Positions 33,218 to 41,597 of a stretch of DNA of 59,220 nucleotides are shown piece after piece (the stretch's first letter is position 1; each line of letters starts with the position of its first letter). The notes under the pieces were generated by a model, which did not search any database, had not been told where the DNA came from, and saw only the letters and a list, made by a program, of their open reading frames with translations. A program made the position numbers and the translations under genes. Origin of the DNA: Mycobacterium sp. PS03-16 (GTDB taxonomy: Bacteria > Actinomycetota > Actinomycetes > Mycobacteriales > Mycobacteriaceae); assembly GCF_004570325.1 (NCBI RefSeq), contig NZ_SPQO01000028.1:1-59220 (forward strand). Reading direction: 5' to 3'.

Positions 33218-34621
33218 TCAGGTGATGTCCTTCTCCGCGGCGGCCAGCGCGGCGAACTCCTCGTCGGGCGAGTTCGCCACCAGGTGGTGGCGGCTGTAGA
33301 ACCCGAAGTAGGCCATGAACCCGGCGAAGACGACCAGGCACCAGGTGGCCGCGGTGCTGTCCACGAGGAACGTCGCGACCACCGCCAAAGCTGCGATCAC
33401 CAGCGCGAAGCTGGTGGTGACGATGCCGCCCGGGGTGCGGTACGGGCGCGGCATGTCGGGTTCGCGGACCCGCAGCGTGATGTGGCTGACCATCATCAGC
33501 ACGTAGGACACGGCGGCGCCGAACACCGCCATGTTGAGCAGCATCGCGCCCTGCCCGGTCAGCGACAGGATGAAGCCGATGATGCCCGGGACGACCAGGG
33601 CCAGCGTCGGCGCCTTGCGGGAGTTGACCACCGACAACCGCTTCGGCAGGTACCCGGCGCGCGACAGCGCGAACAGCTGACGCGAGTAGGCGTAGATGAT
33701 CGAGAAGAAGCTGGCGATCAGCCCGGCCAGGCCGATGTAGTTGACCACCTTGGCCATGGTGGTGTCACCGAGCGCCTCCACCAGCGGGTTGCCCGACGCG
33801 CTGATCAATTCCGCACCGCCCGAACCGGCGGCCAGGACCAGCACGGATGCCCCGGTGATCAGCAGCACGCCCATGGCGGCGAGGATTCCGCGGGGGACGT
33901 TGCGGGACGGGTCTTTGGCCTCCTCGGCGGCCAGCGGCACCCCCTCGATGGCCAGGAAGAACCAGATCGCGAACGGCACCGCCGCCCAGATCCCGAGGTA
34001 GCCGAACGGCAGGAACGAGGAGGCGCCCGCGGCGTCGGTGGGCGCGATGTCGGTCAGGTTGGCGGCATCGAAGCTGCCGATCGCCGCGATCGCGAAGATC
34101 ACCAGACCGGCCAGGGCGATCGCGGTGATGACGAACATGACCTTGAGCGCTTCACCGACACCGCTGAGGTGAATGCCGATGAACAGCAGGTACACCGCCA
34201 GGTACACCCACCAGCCGTCGGTGATGCCGAACAGCCCGAGCGATTCGACGTAGGCGCCGATGAAGGTCGCGATCGCGGCCGGCGCGATCGCGTACTCGAT
34301 GAGGATCGCCGTGCCGGTCGCGAATCCGCCCCACGGGCCCAGCGCGCGGCGGGCGAAGGTGTAGCCGCCGCCGGCGGCGGGCAGTGCCGACGACATCTCG
34401 GCCATGCCCAGCACCATGGCCAGGTACATGCCGGCGATGATGACGCCCGCGATCAGCAGACCGCCGAAGCCGCCCTCGGCCAGTCCGAAGTTCCACCCCG
34501 AGTAGTCACCGGAGATCACGTAGCCGACGCCGAGGCCGGCGAGCAGGAGCCAGCCCGCGGTGCCCTGCTTGAGCGTGCGCTTGGCGAGATATTCGCTGGA
34601 TTCGCTATGCGATACGTCCAC
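33218..34621 (-). CDS. eat: Ethanolamine permease (APC superfamily)
   Basis: 467 residues, about 12 membrane helices. The stretch VISGDYSGWNFGLAEGGFGG (~35-54) is diagnostic of ethanolamine permeases, and EGVPLAAEEAKDPSRNVPRG is the APC consensus loop. GTG 34621. No ethanolamine ammonia-lyase genes are next to it in this window, so uptake and breakdown are encoded apart here. Confidence 0.9.
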   Translation of the reverse strand: MDVSHSESSEYLAKRTLKQGTAGWLLLAGLGVGYVISGDYSGWNFGLAEGGFGGLLIAGVIIAGMYLAMVLGMAEMSSALPAAGGGYTFARRALGPWGGFATGTAILIEYAIAPAAIATFIGAYVESLGLFGITDGWWVYLAVYLLFIGIHLSGVGEALKVMFVITAIALAGLVIFAIAAIGSFDAANLTDIAPTDAAGASSFLPFGYLGIWAAVPFAIWFFLAIEGVPLAAEEAKDPSRNVPRGILAAMGVLLITGASVLVLAAGSGGAELISASGNPLVEALGDTTMAKVVNYIGLAGLIASFFSIIYAYSRQLFALSRAGYLPKRLSVVNSRKAPTLALVVPGIIGFILSLTGQGAMLLNMAVFGAAVSYVLMMVSHITLRVREPDMPRPYRTPGGIVTTSFALVIAALAVVATFLVDSTAATWCLVVFAGFMAYFGFYSRHHLVANSPDEEFAALAAAEKDIT

Positions 34622-34683
34622 GCGTCGAGGCTAGATCGACCGCGAGGTCACTGCGGCGGTTCGCGAATCCCGGTCTGAAACTG

Positions 34684-35601
34684 TTACTTCGCCGCGCGCA
34701 GCCCGGCCCGCAGCTCGTCGAGCGCCTCGGCCAGTTCGACCGCAGGCGTCCACCCCCAGCCGCGGGCACGGTCGGCGACGATCTGCCCGGTCCAGGCCGG
34801 TTCGTCCAGCCACACCGGCGCGAAACCCAGCGCGTCGGCGACCGTGGTGACGTAGTCCCGCTGGGTGGCCGGACCACCGGCGACGTTGACCGCCGTGCAG
34901 CCGCCGTCGGCCGGGCCGCGGCCAAGATCGGTCGCCGTGGCGATCCGCCCGGTCGCGAGGTCGGCCAACAGCGCGGCGAGGTCGTCCACGTGCACCCACG
35001 CGAACGTCTTCTGTGCCGGGGCAGTGCGGGCGGACTCGTCGGCGGCCATGGCGGCGGGACGCAGGGTGTTCCAGATCGACGTCTCGCCCGGCCCGAGGAT
35101 GGCGGGCGGGCGCACCAACACGCGGGTCAGGCCGTCCACCGCGGCCAGCGCCGCGTCGGTGTCGCGTTTGGTGACGGGATAGTCACCGCCGTCGTCGCCG
35201 ACGAGCGCGGCCGATTCGTCGACGTCACCGATCCCGGGCGAGCGGTCGTAGACCCCCGCGGTCGACATGTGCACCAGGCGTCCGACGCCCGCGTCGCGGG
35301 CCGCCCGCGCCAGCGCCGGGGTGCCCTCGACGGCCACCCGGTGCTGGGTGCGCCGGTCCGAGCCCATCGGGTGCACGGTCGTGACCACCGCGGCCGCCCC
35401 GTCGACCACCGCGGCCGCGACATCCGCGTCGCCGAACTCGCCCACCCACTCCTCGACACCGTCGGTCGCCGGCGCGGCCCCCGCCCGGCGGACCAGGGCG
35501 CGCACGCGCGCCCCGCGTTCGGCGAGCGCGGTGCAGGTGCGCGCGCCGACGAACCCGTTCGCTCCGGTGACGACGACGGTGGGTGCCTGTGCATCGGTCA
35601 T
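34684..35601 (-). CDS. NAD-dependent epimerase/dehydratase (extended SDR)
   Basis: 305 residues, ATG 35601 after GGGGAG. TGANGFVGARTC is the glycine motif, with the catalytic pair YPVTK (~155) and HMSTAGVYD preceding. Ligand-binding domain ends RARGWGWTPAVELAEALDEL. Product could be any sugar, steroid or aldehyde substrate. Divergent from another epimerase at 35740 across 138 bp. Confidence 0.85.
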   Translation of the reverse strand: MTDAQAPTVVVTGANGFVGARTCTALAERGARVRALVRRAGAAPATDGVEEWVGEFGDADVAAAVVDGAAAVVTTVHPMGSDRRTQHRVAVEGTPALARAARDAGVGRLVHMSTAGVYDRSPGIGDVDESAALVGDDGGDYPVTKRDTDAALAAVDGLTRVLVRPPAILGPGETSIWNTLRPAAMAADESARTAPAQKTFAWVHVDDLAALLADLATGRIATATDLGRGPADGGCTAVNVAGGPATQRDYVTTVADALGFAPVWLDEPAWTGQIVADRARGWGWTPAVELAEALDELRAGLRAAK

Positions 35602-35739
35602 CTCCCCACCATGCCAGCGCGCCGGCGGACGTCACGTCTTCGACAGTTTCGCGTCGTTTCCGCCGAGCCGGCCCGGGTATGCCCGGCCGATGCGCAGCAC
35701 CGCCGGTCACCGGTTCCCCGCCTCCCCCCCATCGCGCTC

Positions 35740-37167
35740 ATGAGCGCCGACGTACGGCGCATCGTCGTCACCGGCGCCTCGGGCAACGTCGGGACGGGCG
35801 TGCTGCGGGCGCTCGCCGCACAGCTCCCCGACGCCGAGGTCGTCGGGGTGTGCCGGCGCCCACCGACACACGGTGAGGTCTACGCGCGCGTCCGCTGGCA
35901 CGCCGTCGACCTGTCCTCCCCGGCCGCGGCCACCGAGCTCGCGCCGGCGCTGGCCGGAGCCGACGTGGTCGTGCACCTGGCCCTGGCGATCCAGCCGGTG
36001 GCCGACGAGGACTACCTGTACCGCGCGAATGTGCTCGGCACCCAGGCACTCCTCGACGCCATGGTCGCGGCGGGGGTCGGGCACCTGGTGTACGCGTCGA
36101 GCCTGGGGATCTACGCGCCGGGCCCGGCACCGGGACCCGTGAAGGAGGACTGGCCCGACACCGGACAGGCCACCTCCACCTACAGCCGCCACAAGGTGCA
36201 GGTGGAGCGCATGCTGGACCGGTTCGTCGCCGACCGCCCCGACGTGGTGGTCGGCCGCTTCCGGCCGACGGTTGTGGTACAGCGGCAAGCCGCCTGGATG
36301 ATCAAGGCGCTGTATCTGGGCCCCTTGGTGCCGCGCGCCGCGTTGCGCGCACTCCGCAGGCGCCTGGTGCCGGTGGTCCCACTGCCGCAGGGGCTGGCGC
36401 TGCAGTTCGTCCACGCCGACGACGTCGGCGACGCCGTGGTCAAGCTCATTACGCGCCGGGTGGCGGGGTCGTTCAACATCGCCGCCGACGTGCTCGACGC
36501 GCAGGCACTGGCCGCGCTGGTGGGCGGACGGCCCGTCGGTGTGAGTCGGCGGGCGTTCCGGTCGGCCGTCAGCGCGCTGTACCGGATGCGGCTGCTGGCC
36601 CTCACCCCCGGTTGGTATGACGTGGCCACCGCCACCCCGGTGATGGACACCACCAAGGCGCGTCGCGACCTGGGGTGGATCCCCGCCCGGTCGTCGACGG
36701 AGAGTGCGCGCGAACTCATCGAAGGCCTCGCCGAGGGCACGGTGGGGCTCAGTGCGGCCACCGGCTATGGCAGTGCGCCCTCACGCGACGTACGGGGGGT
36801 GGCCCAGCGCGTGCACGACGTCAGCCTGCTGCTGTGGAGCGCCGCCGCACTGGCCCGCGCGGTCGGCGTCGGGCGGGCCGGTGCGGTCGACGCCGCGGTG
36901 ATCGCCACCAACCTCGCCGCGGGCACCCCGATGGCGCTCGACCGGGTGCGCCAGAAACGCCGGGACCCCGTCGCGCTCGTGGCGCCGGTCGCGGTTCTCG
37001 CTTCGCTGGGTGCCAGCCTGCGCGGGGGTTGGGCCCCGGTGGCGGCGACCGCGGTGCTGCGTCTGCTCAACACCGTCGAGCACAACCGGCAGGTTCGCGA
37101 ACTTCTGCCGCAGGAGGCGGACGCGCCCACGCAGATCGCCGAGGCCGGGGTGCCGAGCCGTGGCTGA
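35740..37167 (+). CDS. NAD-dependent epimerase with C-terminal helical extension
   Basis: 475 residues from ATG 35740. Extended SDR domain to ~330: TGASGNVGTGVLRALAA, catalytic YSRHK (~146), with IYAPGP before it. The last ~140 residues (from VHDVSLLLWSAAALARAVGV to VLRLLNTVEHNRQVRELL) are an Ala-rich helical region not part of the SDR fold, probably membrane-associated. No clear Shine-Dalgarno is visible and the frame is open far upstream, so the start is uncertain. Its stop overlaps the next gene by 8 bp. Confidence 0.8.
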   Translation: MSADVRRIVVTGASGNVGTGVLRALAAQLPDAEVVGVCRRPPTHGEVYARVRWHAVDLSSPAAATELAPALAGADVVVHLALAIQPVADEDYLYRANVLGTQALLDAMVAAGVGHLVYASSLGIYAPGPAPGPVKEDWPDTGQATSTYSRHKVQVERMLDRFVADRPDVVVGRFRPTVVVQRQAAWMIKALYLGPLVPRAALRALRRRLVPVVPLPQGLALQFVHADDVGDAVVKLITRRVAGSFNIAADVLDAQALAALVGGRPVGVSRRAFRSAVSALYRMRLLALTPGWYDVATATPVMDTTKARRDLGWIPARSSTESARELIEGLAEGTVGLSAATGYGSAPSRDVRGVAQRVHDVSLLLWSAAALARAVGVGRAGAVDAAVIATNLAAGTPMALDRVRQKRRDPVALVAPVAVLASLGASLRGGWAPVAATAVLRLLNTVEHNRQVRELLPQEADAPTQIAEAGVPSRG

Positions 37168-38044
37168 CGGCCACGCGCCCGTCGTGGTGGTGACCGGCGC
37201 GTCGTCGGGCATCGGCCGGGAGACCGCGCTGGGCTACGCCGCCCGGGGGGCGTGTGTGGTGGTGGCATCGCGCTCGGAGGAGACCCTGCAGGAGGTGGCG
37301 CAGGAGTGCCGGTCGGCGGGCGCGACCGGGGTGCTGGTGCAGCCCACCGACATCGCCGACGCCGATCAGGTGCAGCAGTTGTTCGATGCGGCGATCGGAC
37401 GGTTCGGGCGGGTGGACGTCGCGGCGCAGTGCGCGGCGATCACCGCCTTCGGCCGGTTCGAGGAGATTCCCGTCGAGGTGTTCGACAGCATCGTGCGCAC
37501 CAACCTGCTGGGCGCGGCGAACGTGGCGCGCAGCGCGCTGGCCCACTTCCAGGCGACCGGGAGCGGTCACCTGGTGTTGATCGGCTCACTGCTGGGCGCG
37601 GTGGCGGTGCCGTATCAATCCGCCTATGTGGTCAGCAAATTCGGGTTGAACGGCCTGGTTCGCCTGTTGCGGCAGGAGAACCGGCACCTGCCCGGCGTCC
37701 GCGTGCACGGCGTGTACCCGGGGCCGGTCGACACCCCGGTGTACGGAACCGCGGGCAACTACACCGGACAGACTCCCCGCGTCCCGCCGACGGCGGTCTC
37801 CCCGGAGACGATCGTCGCGGCGATTCTGCGGGCCACCGACCGGACCCGCTCCTCCGAACGGCAGGTCGGCTGGATGAACCGCCCGGCGATCGCCGCCTAC
37901 CGGATGCTGCCCGCCGTCTACGACGCGGTGATCGGGCCGTTCCTGCGCATGGTCGCGTTTGCACCGGGCACTGCGGAAGCCTCGGCGGGCAACGTCTTCG
38001 AGGCGCCCGCTCGGCAACACGATACGGTTGGCGGCCATGGCTGA
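37160..38044 (+). CDS. SDR-family oxidoreductase
   Basis: 294 residues from GTG 37160, overlapping the preceding gene by 8 bp. TGASSGIGRETALGYAARGA is intact and YVVSK (~157) is present, but the NNAG motif is replaced by CAAI (AAQCAAITAF, ~90). The C-terminal part (QVGWMNRPAIAAYRMLPAVY) resembles the membrane-edge tail of DltE/retinol-type SDRs. Translationally coupled to the epimerase upstream and the 74-aa protein downstream, implying a single pathway. Confidence 0.85.
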   Translation: MADGHAPVVVVTGASSGIGRETALGYAARGACVVVASRSEETLQEVAQECRSAGATGVLVQPTDIADADQVQQLFDAAIGRFGRVDVAAQCAAITAFGRFEEIPVEVFDSIVRTNLLGAANVARSALAHFQATGSGHLVLIGSLLGAVAVPYQSAYVVSKFGLNGLVRLLRQENRHLPGVRVHGVYPGPVDTPVYGTAGNYTGQTPRVPPTAVSPETIVAAILRATDRTRSSERQVGWMNRPAIAAYRMLPAVYDAVIGPFLRMVAFAPGTAEASAGNVFEAPARQHDTVGGHG

Positions 38045-38261
38045 CGATATGTGGACCGTGCAGATCGGCGAACTGGACGATCCGGACAACCCCGGCGTGC
38101 CGCCGGTGCCCGATACCGTCTACGACGGCGACGAGGCCGGCGCGCGGGCCGCGTACGACGAATACTCGGGTAAGGCCGAACGCGAGGGCTACACCTACGT
38201 CATGCTGCGCCACCTCGGCGACGTGGTGGAACTCTGGGGCACGCCACCGGCGGTCGGGTAG
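38037..38261 (+). CDS. Small acidic protein of unknown function
   Basis: 74 residues from ATG 38037, overlapping the SDR stop by 8 bp. Acidic (MADDMWTVQIGELDDPDNPG; VYDGDEAGARAAYDEYSG), with no signal peptide. Coupling to the SDR is the main reason to regard it as real. It is convergent with the next TetR gene, 2 bp away. Confidence 0.7.
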   Translation: MADDMWTVQIGELDDPDNPGVPPVPDTVYDGDEAGARAAYDEYSGKAEREGYTYVMLRHLGDVVELWGTPPAVG

Positions 38262-38263
38262 CC

Positions 38264-38845
38264 CTACGACGCCCGCTCGGGCGTGTGGCGCGCGATGACG
38301 TACTCGGCCACCCGCCGGCCCCGTCCGATCGGGTCGGGTTCCACCCCGACGGCCATCGCGGCGAGCATGCCGTCGTAGACGAGGGCGAGATCGCTTGCCG
38401 CGCAGTCAGGGTCACGCAGCCCGGCATCCTGGGCGAGCTCGGCGAGCCGGGCGATGACATGGCGTTTGTGCTCCGCGGCGGCGGCAGCGCCGGCATGGCC
38501 GGGCGGTAGTTGCGCCGCGGCCGCCACGTGCGCGCAGCCCCGGCCCAGGCCGGCCCGCCGGGCCCAGTCCTGCGTCGCGGTGAAGATCGCCAGCAGGCGA
38601 TCAACGGGGTCGGTGGCCGCCGCGACGTGGGTGTCCCACAACGCGCGGAAGCGTTGGTCGCGGTCGGTGAGGTACGCGGCGACGAGGTCGTCCTTGCCGC
38701 GGAAGTTCTTGTACAGCGATCCGGTCGCCACGCCCGCCTCGGCGATGACGGCGTCGACACCGGTGGCCGCGATGCCGTTCTCGTAGAACAGCCCGTCGGC
38801 CGCGCGCAGCAGCCGTTCGCGGGCTGGTTGCCTATTCGGTGCCAT
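38264..38845 (-). CDS. TetR-family regulator of the divergent MFS transporter
   Basis: 193 residues from ATG 38845. HTH at ~8-55 (RERLLRAADGLFYENGIAAT; GVATGSLYKNFRGKDDLVAA). C-terminal domain of the TetR_C_16/YcdC type. Only 18 bp separate its ATG from the divergent MFS GTG. TATGCT-N6-ATG immediately upstream (38852-38857) suggests leaderless transcription. A perfect palindrome AACGATCGTT at 38868-38877 is a candidate operator, within the first codons of the MFS gene. Confidence 0.88.
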   Translation of the reverse strand: MAPNRQPARERLLRAADGLFYENGIAATGVDAVIAEAGVATGSLYKNFRGKDDLVAAYLTDRDQRFRALWDTHVAAATDPVDRLLAIFTATQDWARRAGLGRGCAHVAAAAQLPPGHAGAAAAAEHKRHVIARLAELAQDAGLRDPDCAASDLALVYDGMLAAMAVGVEPDPIGRGRRVAEYVIARHTPERAS

Positions 38846-38863
38846 GCTGCCAGCATAGGTTGA

Positions 38864-40030
38864 GTGCAACGATCGTTCTACTCCCTCGTCGCGTCCGGCA
38901 CTGTGCTCATCGCGTGCTGCTACGGATTCGCCCGGTTCGGGTACGGGCTGTTCACGCCGGTGCTCGCCGAGGAGTTCGGCCTCGGTTCCGCCCTCGTCGG
39001 CGCGATGGCAGCAGGCGGTTACGTCGGCTACTGCGTGGCGATCGCGGTGAGCGCCGGTCTGACCGGCCGCTTCGGCCCGCGTCCGGTGGCGATCGGGGCC
39101 GGCGCCGTCGCGGCGGCCGGCATGACCGTGGTCGCGCTCGCTCCGACCGCGTGGCTGCTGGCGGCCGGCGTCCTGGTGGCGGGCACCAGCACGGGTATCG
39201 CATCGCCGCCCCTGGCCGAGGCGATCTCGCAGCGGATGTCGGGCGCCGTCGCCGACCGCGCCCAGACCATCGTCAACGCCGGAACCGGCATCGGCGTACT
39301 GATTTCCGGGCCGATCGCATTCGCGCTGTTCGACCAGTGGCGACTCGCCTGGGGGCTCTACGCCGGACTGGCGGTGGCCGCGACCGCGTGGGTGGCCGTC
39401 AGCGTCGACGGCGCATCGACGTCGACTGCGCGCATGGCGCCGGACAACCGGTGGCGCCCCGGCACCGCTGCGCTGGCGGCCGCGTCAGCACTGACCGGCC
39501 TCGGCAGCATCGCGGTGTGGAGTTTCGGCCGTGACCTGATCAGCACCGCTGGTGCGAGCCTGGCCGTCGCATCCCTCGCCTGGACCGTCCTGGGCGCCGC
39601 GGGCATTGCCGGCGCACTCGGCGGCGACCTCGTGAACCGCATCGGACTTCGGCGCGCCTGGGTGGTCGCGACGTTGGCGATGTCTGGCGCGACCGCCCTC
39701 CTTGCGCTCGCCCCATCGCACCTGTTCGCGATCGTCCTGTCGGTCAGCATCTTCGGCGCGGCGTACATCGGCCTCACCGGACTGTTGCTGGTGTGGAGCA
39801 CCCAGGTCTATCCGGACTCGACGTCGTTCGGGGTCGGCCTGTCGTTCTTCATGCTCGCGATCGGACAGGCGGTCGGCGCCCCCGCCGCGGGCGCATTGAT
39901 CGACACCCATGGCGCGACAACCGCATTCGTCCTGTTCGCATCCGTCGGCGCCGGGGCCGCACTCGTCCGAAGCGACCGCACCCTCGTGGCGAGCGGCGGG
40001 GTCAGGCGATCAGGTCGTCGATCTGGTTGA
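38864..40030 (+). CDS. MFS transporter (YbfB/YjiJ-like)
   Basis: 388 residues, 12 predicted helices, beginning SFYSLVASGTVLIACCYGFA. GYVGYCVAIAVSAGLTGRFG and the central loop fit YbfB/YjiJ-type MFS proteins of unknown substrate. GTG 38864 is needed to include TM1 but has no Shine-Dalgarno. The last 29 bp overlap the convergent SRPBCC gene. Confidence 0.85.
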   Translation: MQRSFYSLVASGTVLIACCYGFARFGYGLFTPVLAEEFGLGSALVGAMAAGGYVGYCVAIAVSAGLTGRFGPRPVAIGAGAVAAAGMTVVALAPTAWLLAAGVLVAGTSTGIASPPLAEAISQRMSGAVADRAQTIVNAGTGIGVLISGPIAFALFDQWRLAWGLYAGLAVAATAWVAVSVDGASTSTARMAPDNRWRPGTAALAAASALTGLGSIAVWSFGRDLISTAGASLAVASLAWTVLGAAGIAGALGGDLVNRIGLRRAWVVATLAMSGATALLALAPSHLFAIVLSVSIFGAAYIGLTGLLLVWSTQVYPDSTSFGVGLSFFMLAIGQAVGAPAAGALIDTHGATTAFVLFASVGAGAALVRSDRTLVASGGVRRSGRRSG

Positions 40031-40484
40031 TCGCCGACGAGGCGCCCTCGACCACACCCATGTCCAGCACCTGCTGCAGCGCCTCGGCCGACTCGTAGGT
40101 GCTGACATACGTTGCGCGGGTGCCGCCGTCGTGTTCGGCGAAGGCGAACTCGTTCTTCGACACAGGCATTTCGGGCTGCGGGTTGAAATCCACGTCGGCG
40201 AAACCGTCGAGGAACGAGAAGCCGTTGGGCTCGTCGACGGTCTCGATCTGCCAGTAGCCGGCGTGCTTGTCGCCCTCCGGGCCGGTCATGAAGTACGTGA
40301 CGCGACCGCCCGGTGTCAGGTCGTGGTCGACGACGGTGGCCGGATACGTCGGCGGGCCCCAGATCTTCTCGAGCTGCCGCGGATCCGCGTAGACCTGCCA
40401 GATCCGCGCCACCGGCGCGGCGAAGTCGGCGGTGATCGTGAGGGTCAGGGTGTCGAGATCGTGCGTGACGTCGGTGACGGGCAT
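40002..40484 (-). CDS. SRPBCC (AHSA1/START-like) domain protein
   Basis: 160 residues from ATG 40484. TADFAAPVARIWQVYADPRQ, LEKIWGPPTYPATVVDHDLT and the terminal helix match Activator of Hsp90 ATPase homologue 1-like proteins, small hydrophobic-ligand binders. It follows the ArsR gene by 3 bp, a recurring ArsR-SRPBCC pairing in actinobacteria in which the regulator controls the ligand-binding protein. Confidence 0.88.
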   Translation of the reverse strand: MPVTDVTHDLDTLTLTITADFAAPVARIWQVYADPRQLEKIWGPPTYPATVVDHDLTPGGRVTYFMTGPEGDKHAGYWQIETVDEPNGFSFLDGFADVDFNPQPEMPVSKNEFAFAEHDGGTRATYVSTYESAEALQQVLDMGVVEGASSAINQIDDLIA

Positions 40485-40487
40485 GGT

Positions 40488-40826
40488 TCAGTCCTCCTGG
40501 GTGGAATCGAATGAGATGAGCTCGTCGATGCGTGCGATGCGCCCACGCCAGACCTGTTCCAGCTCGGTGAGCATCGCTGCCACCGACCGCACCGCCGACA
40601 CGTCGCCACTGGCCAACTGCTCACGACCGTTGCGTCGCTTGGTGAGCAGGCCGGCTTTCTCGAGCACGGCGACGTGCTTTTGCACTGCGGCGAAACTCAT
40701 CTCGTACTTCGCCGCGAGTGCGGAGACCGAGTGCTCCCCGGCCAGCACCCGCCGCATGATGTCCCGGCGGGTGCGGTCGGACAGCGCGTGGAACAGGGCG
40801 TCCGCCCGGTCCTCGTCATCGGCCAC
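40488..40826 (-). CDS. ArsR-family regulator
   Basis: 112 residues from GTG 40826. Winged HTH: ALFHALSDRTRRDIMRRVLA, GEHSVSALAAKYEMSFAAVQ, KHVAVLEKAGLLTKRRNGRE. No metal-binding Cys cluster is visible, so it is not a metal sensor. An upstream TTG at 40841 is in frame, but it lies inside the operator; GTG 40826 is exactly 6 nt after a TATGTT -10 and is the better start, giving a leaderless mRNA. Confidence 0.85.
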   Translation of the reverse strand: MADDEDRADALFHALSDRTRRDIMRRVLAGEHSVSALAAKYEMSFAAVQKHVAVLEKAGLLTKRRNGREQLASGDVSAVRSVAAMLTELEQVWRGRIARIDELISFDSTQED

Positions 40827-40832
40827 GTAATA

Positions 40833-40863
40833 AACATACAACCGTCCGGTTGTAGGTTGTCAA
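40833..40863 (-). promoter_or_regulatory. Promoter and operator of the arsR-SRPBCC operon
   Basis: On the minus strand, TTGACA (40863-40858), a 19-nt spacer and TATGTT (40838-40833), then six bases and GTG 40826. Between the two boxes lies the dyad ACAACCG-TC-CGGTTGT (40838-40853) with perfect 7-bp arms. This is a textbook arrangement for autorepression by an ArsR dimer. Confidence 0.65.
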
Positions 40864-40886
40864 GACCCTTCGTCACTTGACCGAGC

Positions 40887-40925
40887 TGTCACTTAGTGAC
40901 ACAGTGTGGATGTCACTAAGTGACA
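40887..40925. promoter_or_regulatory. Paired operators for the TetR regulator at 40943
   Basis: TGTCACTTAGTGACA (40887-40901) and TGTCACTAAGTGACA (40911-40925) are each 15-bp palindromes and are exact reverse complements of one another, 24 bp apart centre to centre. They lie 18-56 bp upstream of the TetR start. A half-like CGTCACTTGA occurs at 40871. They point to strong autoregulation by two dimers. Confidence 0.7.
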
Positions 40926-40942
40926 GGAAGGTGAACCGATCC

Positions 40943-41581
40943 GTGGCCCGCAACATGCACAACGCGACGAATGACCGGCAGGCGCAGGCGCGCCTGCAGG
41001 TGTCGCGCCACGCGTGCACCCTGTTCTGGGAGCACGGGGTGTCGTCGACGAGCGGTGATGACATCGCCGCCGCGGCAGGGCTTTCGACGCGCACGATCTG
41101 GCGCTACTTCCGCACCAAGGAGAGCTGCGTGGAGCCGGTCCTGGCGGCGTCGGCGCAGCGGTTCATCGCTCTGGCACACCGGTGGCCGGCCGAACTGTCG
41201 CTCGCCGACCACATGGCCGGCGACATGGCCGAACATCCGCTCACCCAGCAGGAGATCGCCGACGAGGTCAGCGCTCTGCGCATCCTGACGCTCTCGGCGA
41301 CGGAGCCGGCGCTGCGCACGGCGTACCTGATGGTGCACGACGCGATGGAGCGTGACTTCGTCCCGATCGTGGCGCGCCGGCTGCAACTACCCGCCGACGA
41401 CCTCACCGTTCGCCTCTGCGCGGCGGCGGTCGCCGGGGCGTTTCGCGTCGTCGACGAGGACGTCGGCCGGCGCGTCATCCTCGAGAGGGAGAGGGTCTCT
41501 CAGCAGGAAGCCCTGGCGCTCGTCGACCGCGCCATCCGGGACGCCACCAACGGCCGCCTCGGTGGCCCCGCCACCCACTGA
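40943..41581 (+). CDS. TetR-family regulator
   Basis: 212 residues from GTG 40943, 8 nt after AAGGTGA (40928-40934). HTH at ~15-60 (HACTLFWEHGVSSTSGDDIA; AAAGLSTRTIWRYFRTKESC). C-terminal domain of the type found in mycobacterial mycofactocin/MftR-like regulators. The frame remains open upstream to TTG 40877, but that would translate through the operators. It is followed 16 bp later by the S9 peptidase, likely the same transcript. Confidence 0.88.
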   Translation: MARNMHNATNDRQAQARLQVSRHACTLFWEHGVSSTSGDDIAAAAGLSTRTIWRYFRTKESCVEPVLAASAQRFIALAHRWPAELSLADHMAGDMAEHPLTQQEIADEVSALRILTLSATEPALRTAYLMVHDAMERDFVPIVARRLQLPADDLTVRLCAAAVAGAFRVVDEDVGRRVILERERVSQQEALALVDRAIRDATNGRLGGPATH

Positions 41582-41597
41582 ACTCGAAAGGACCGTC

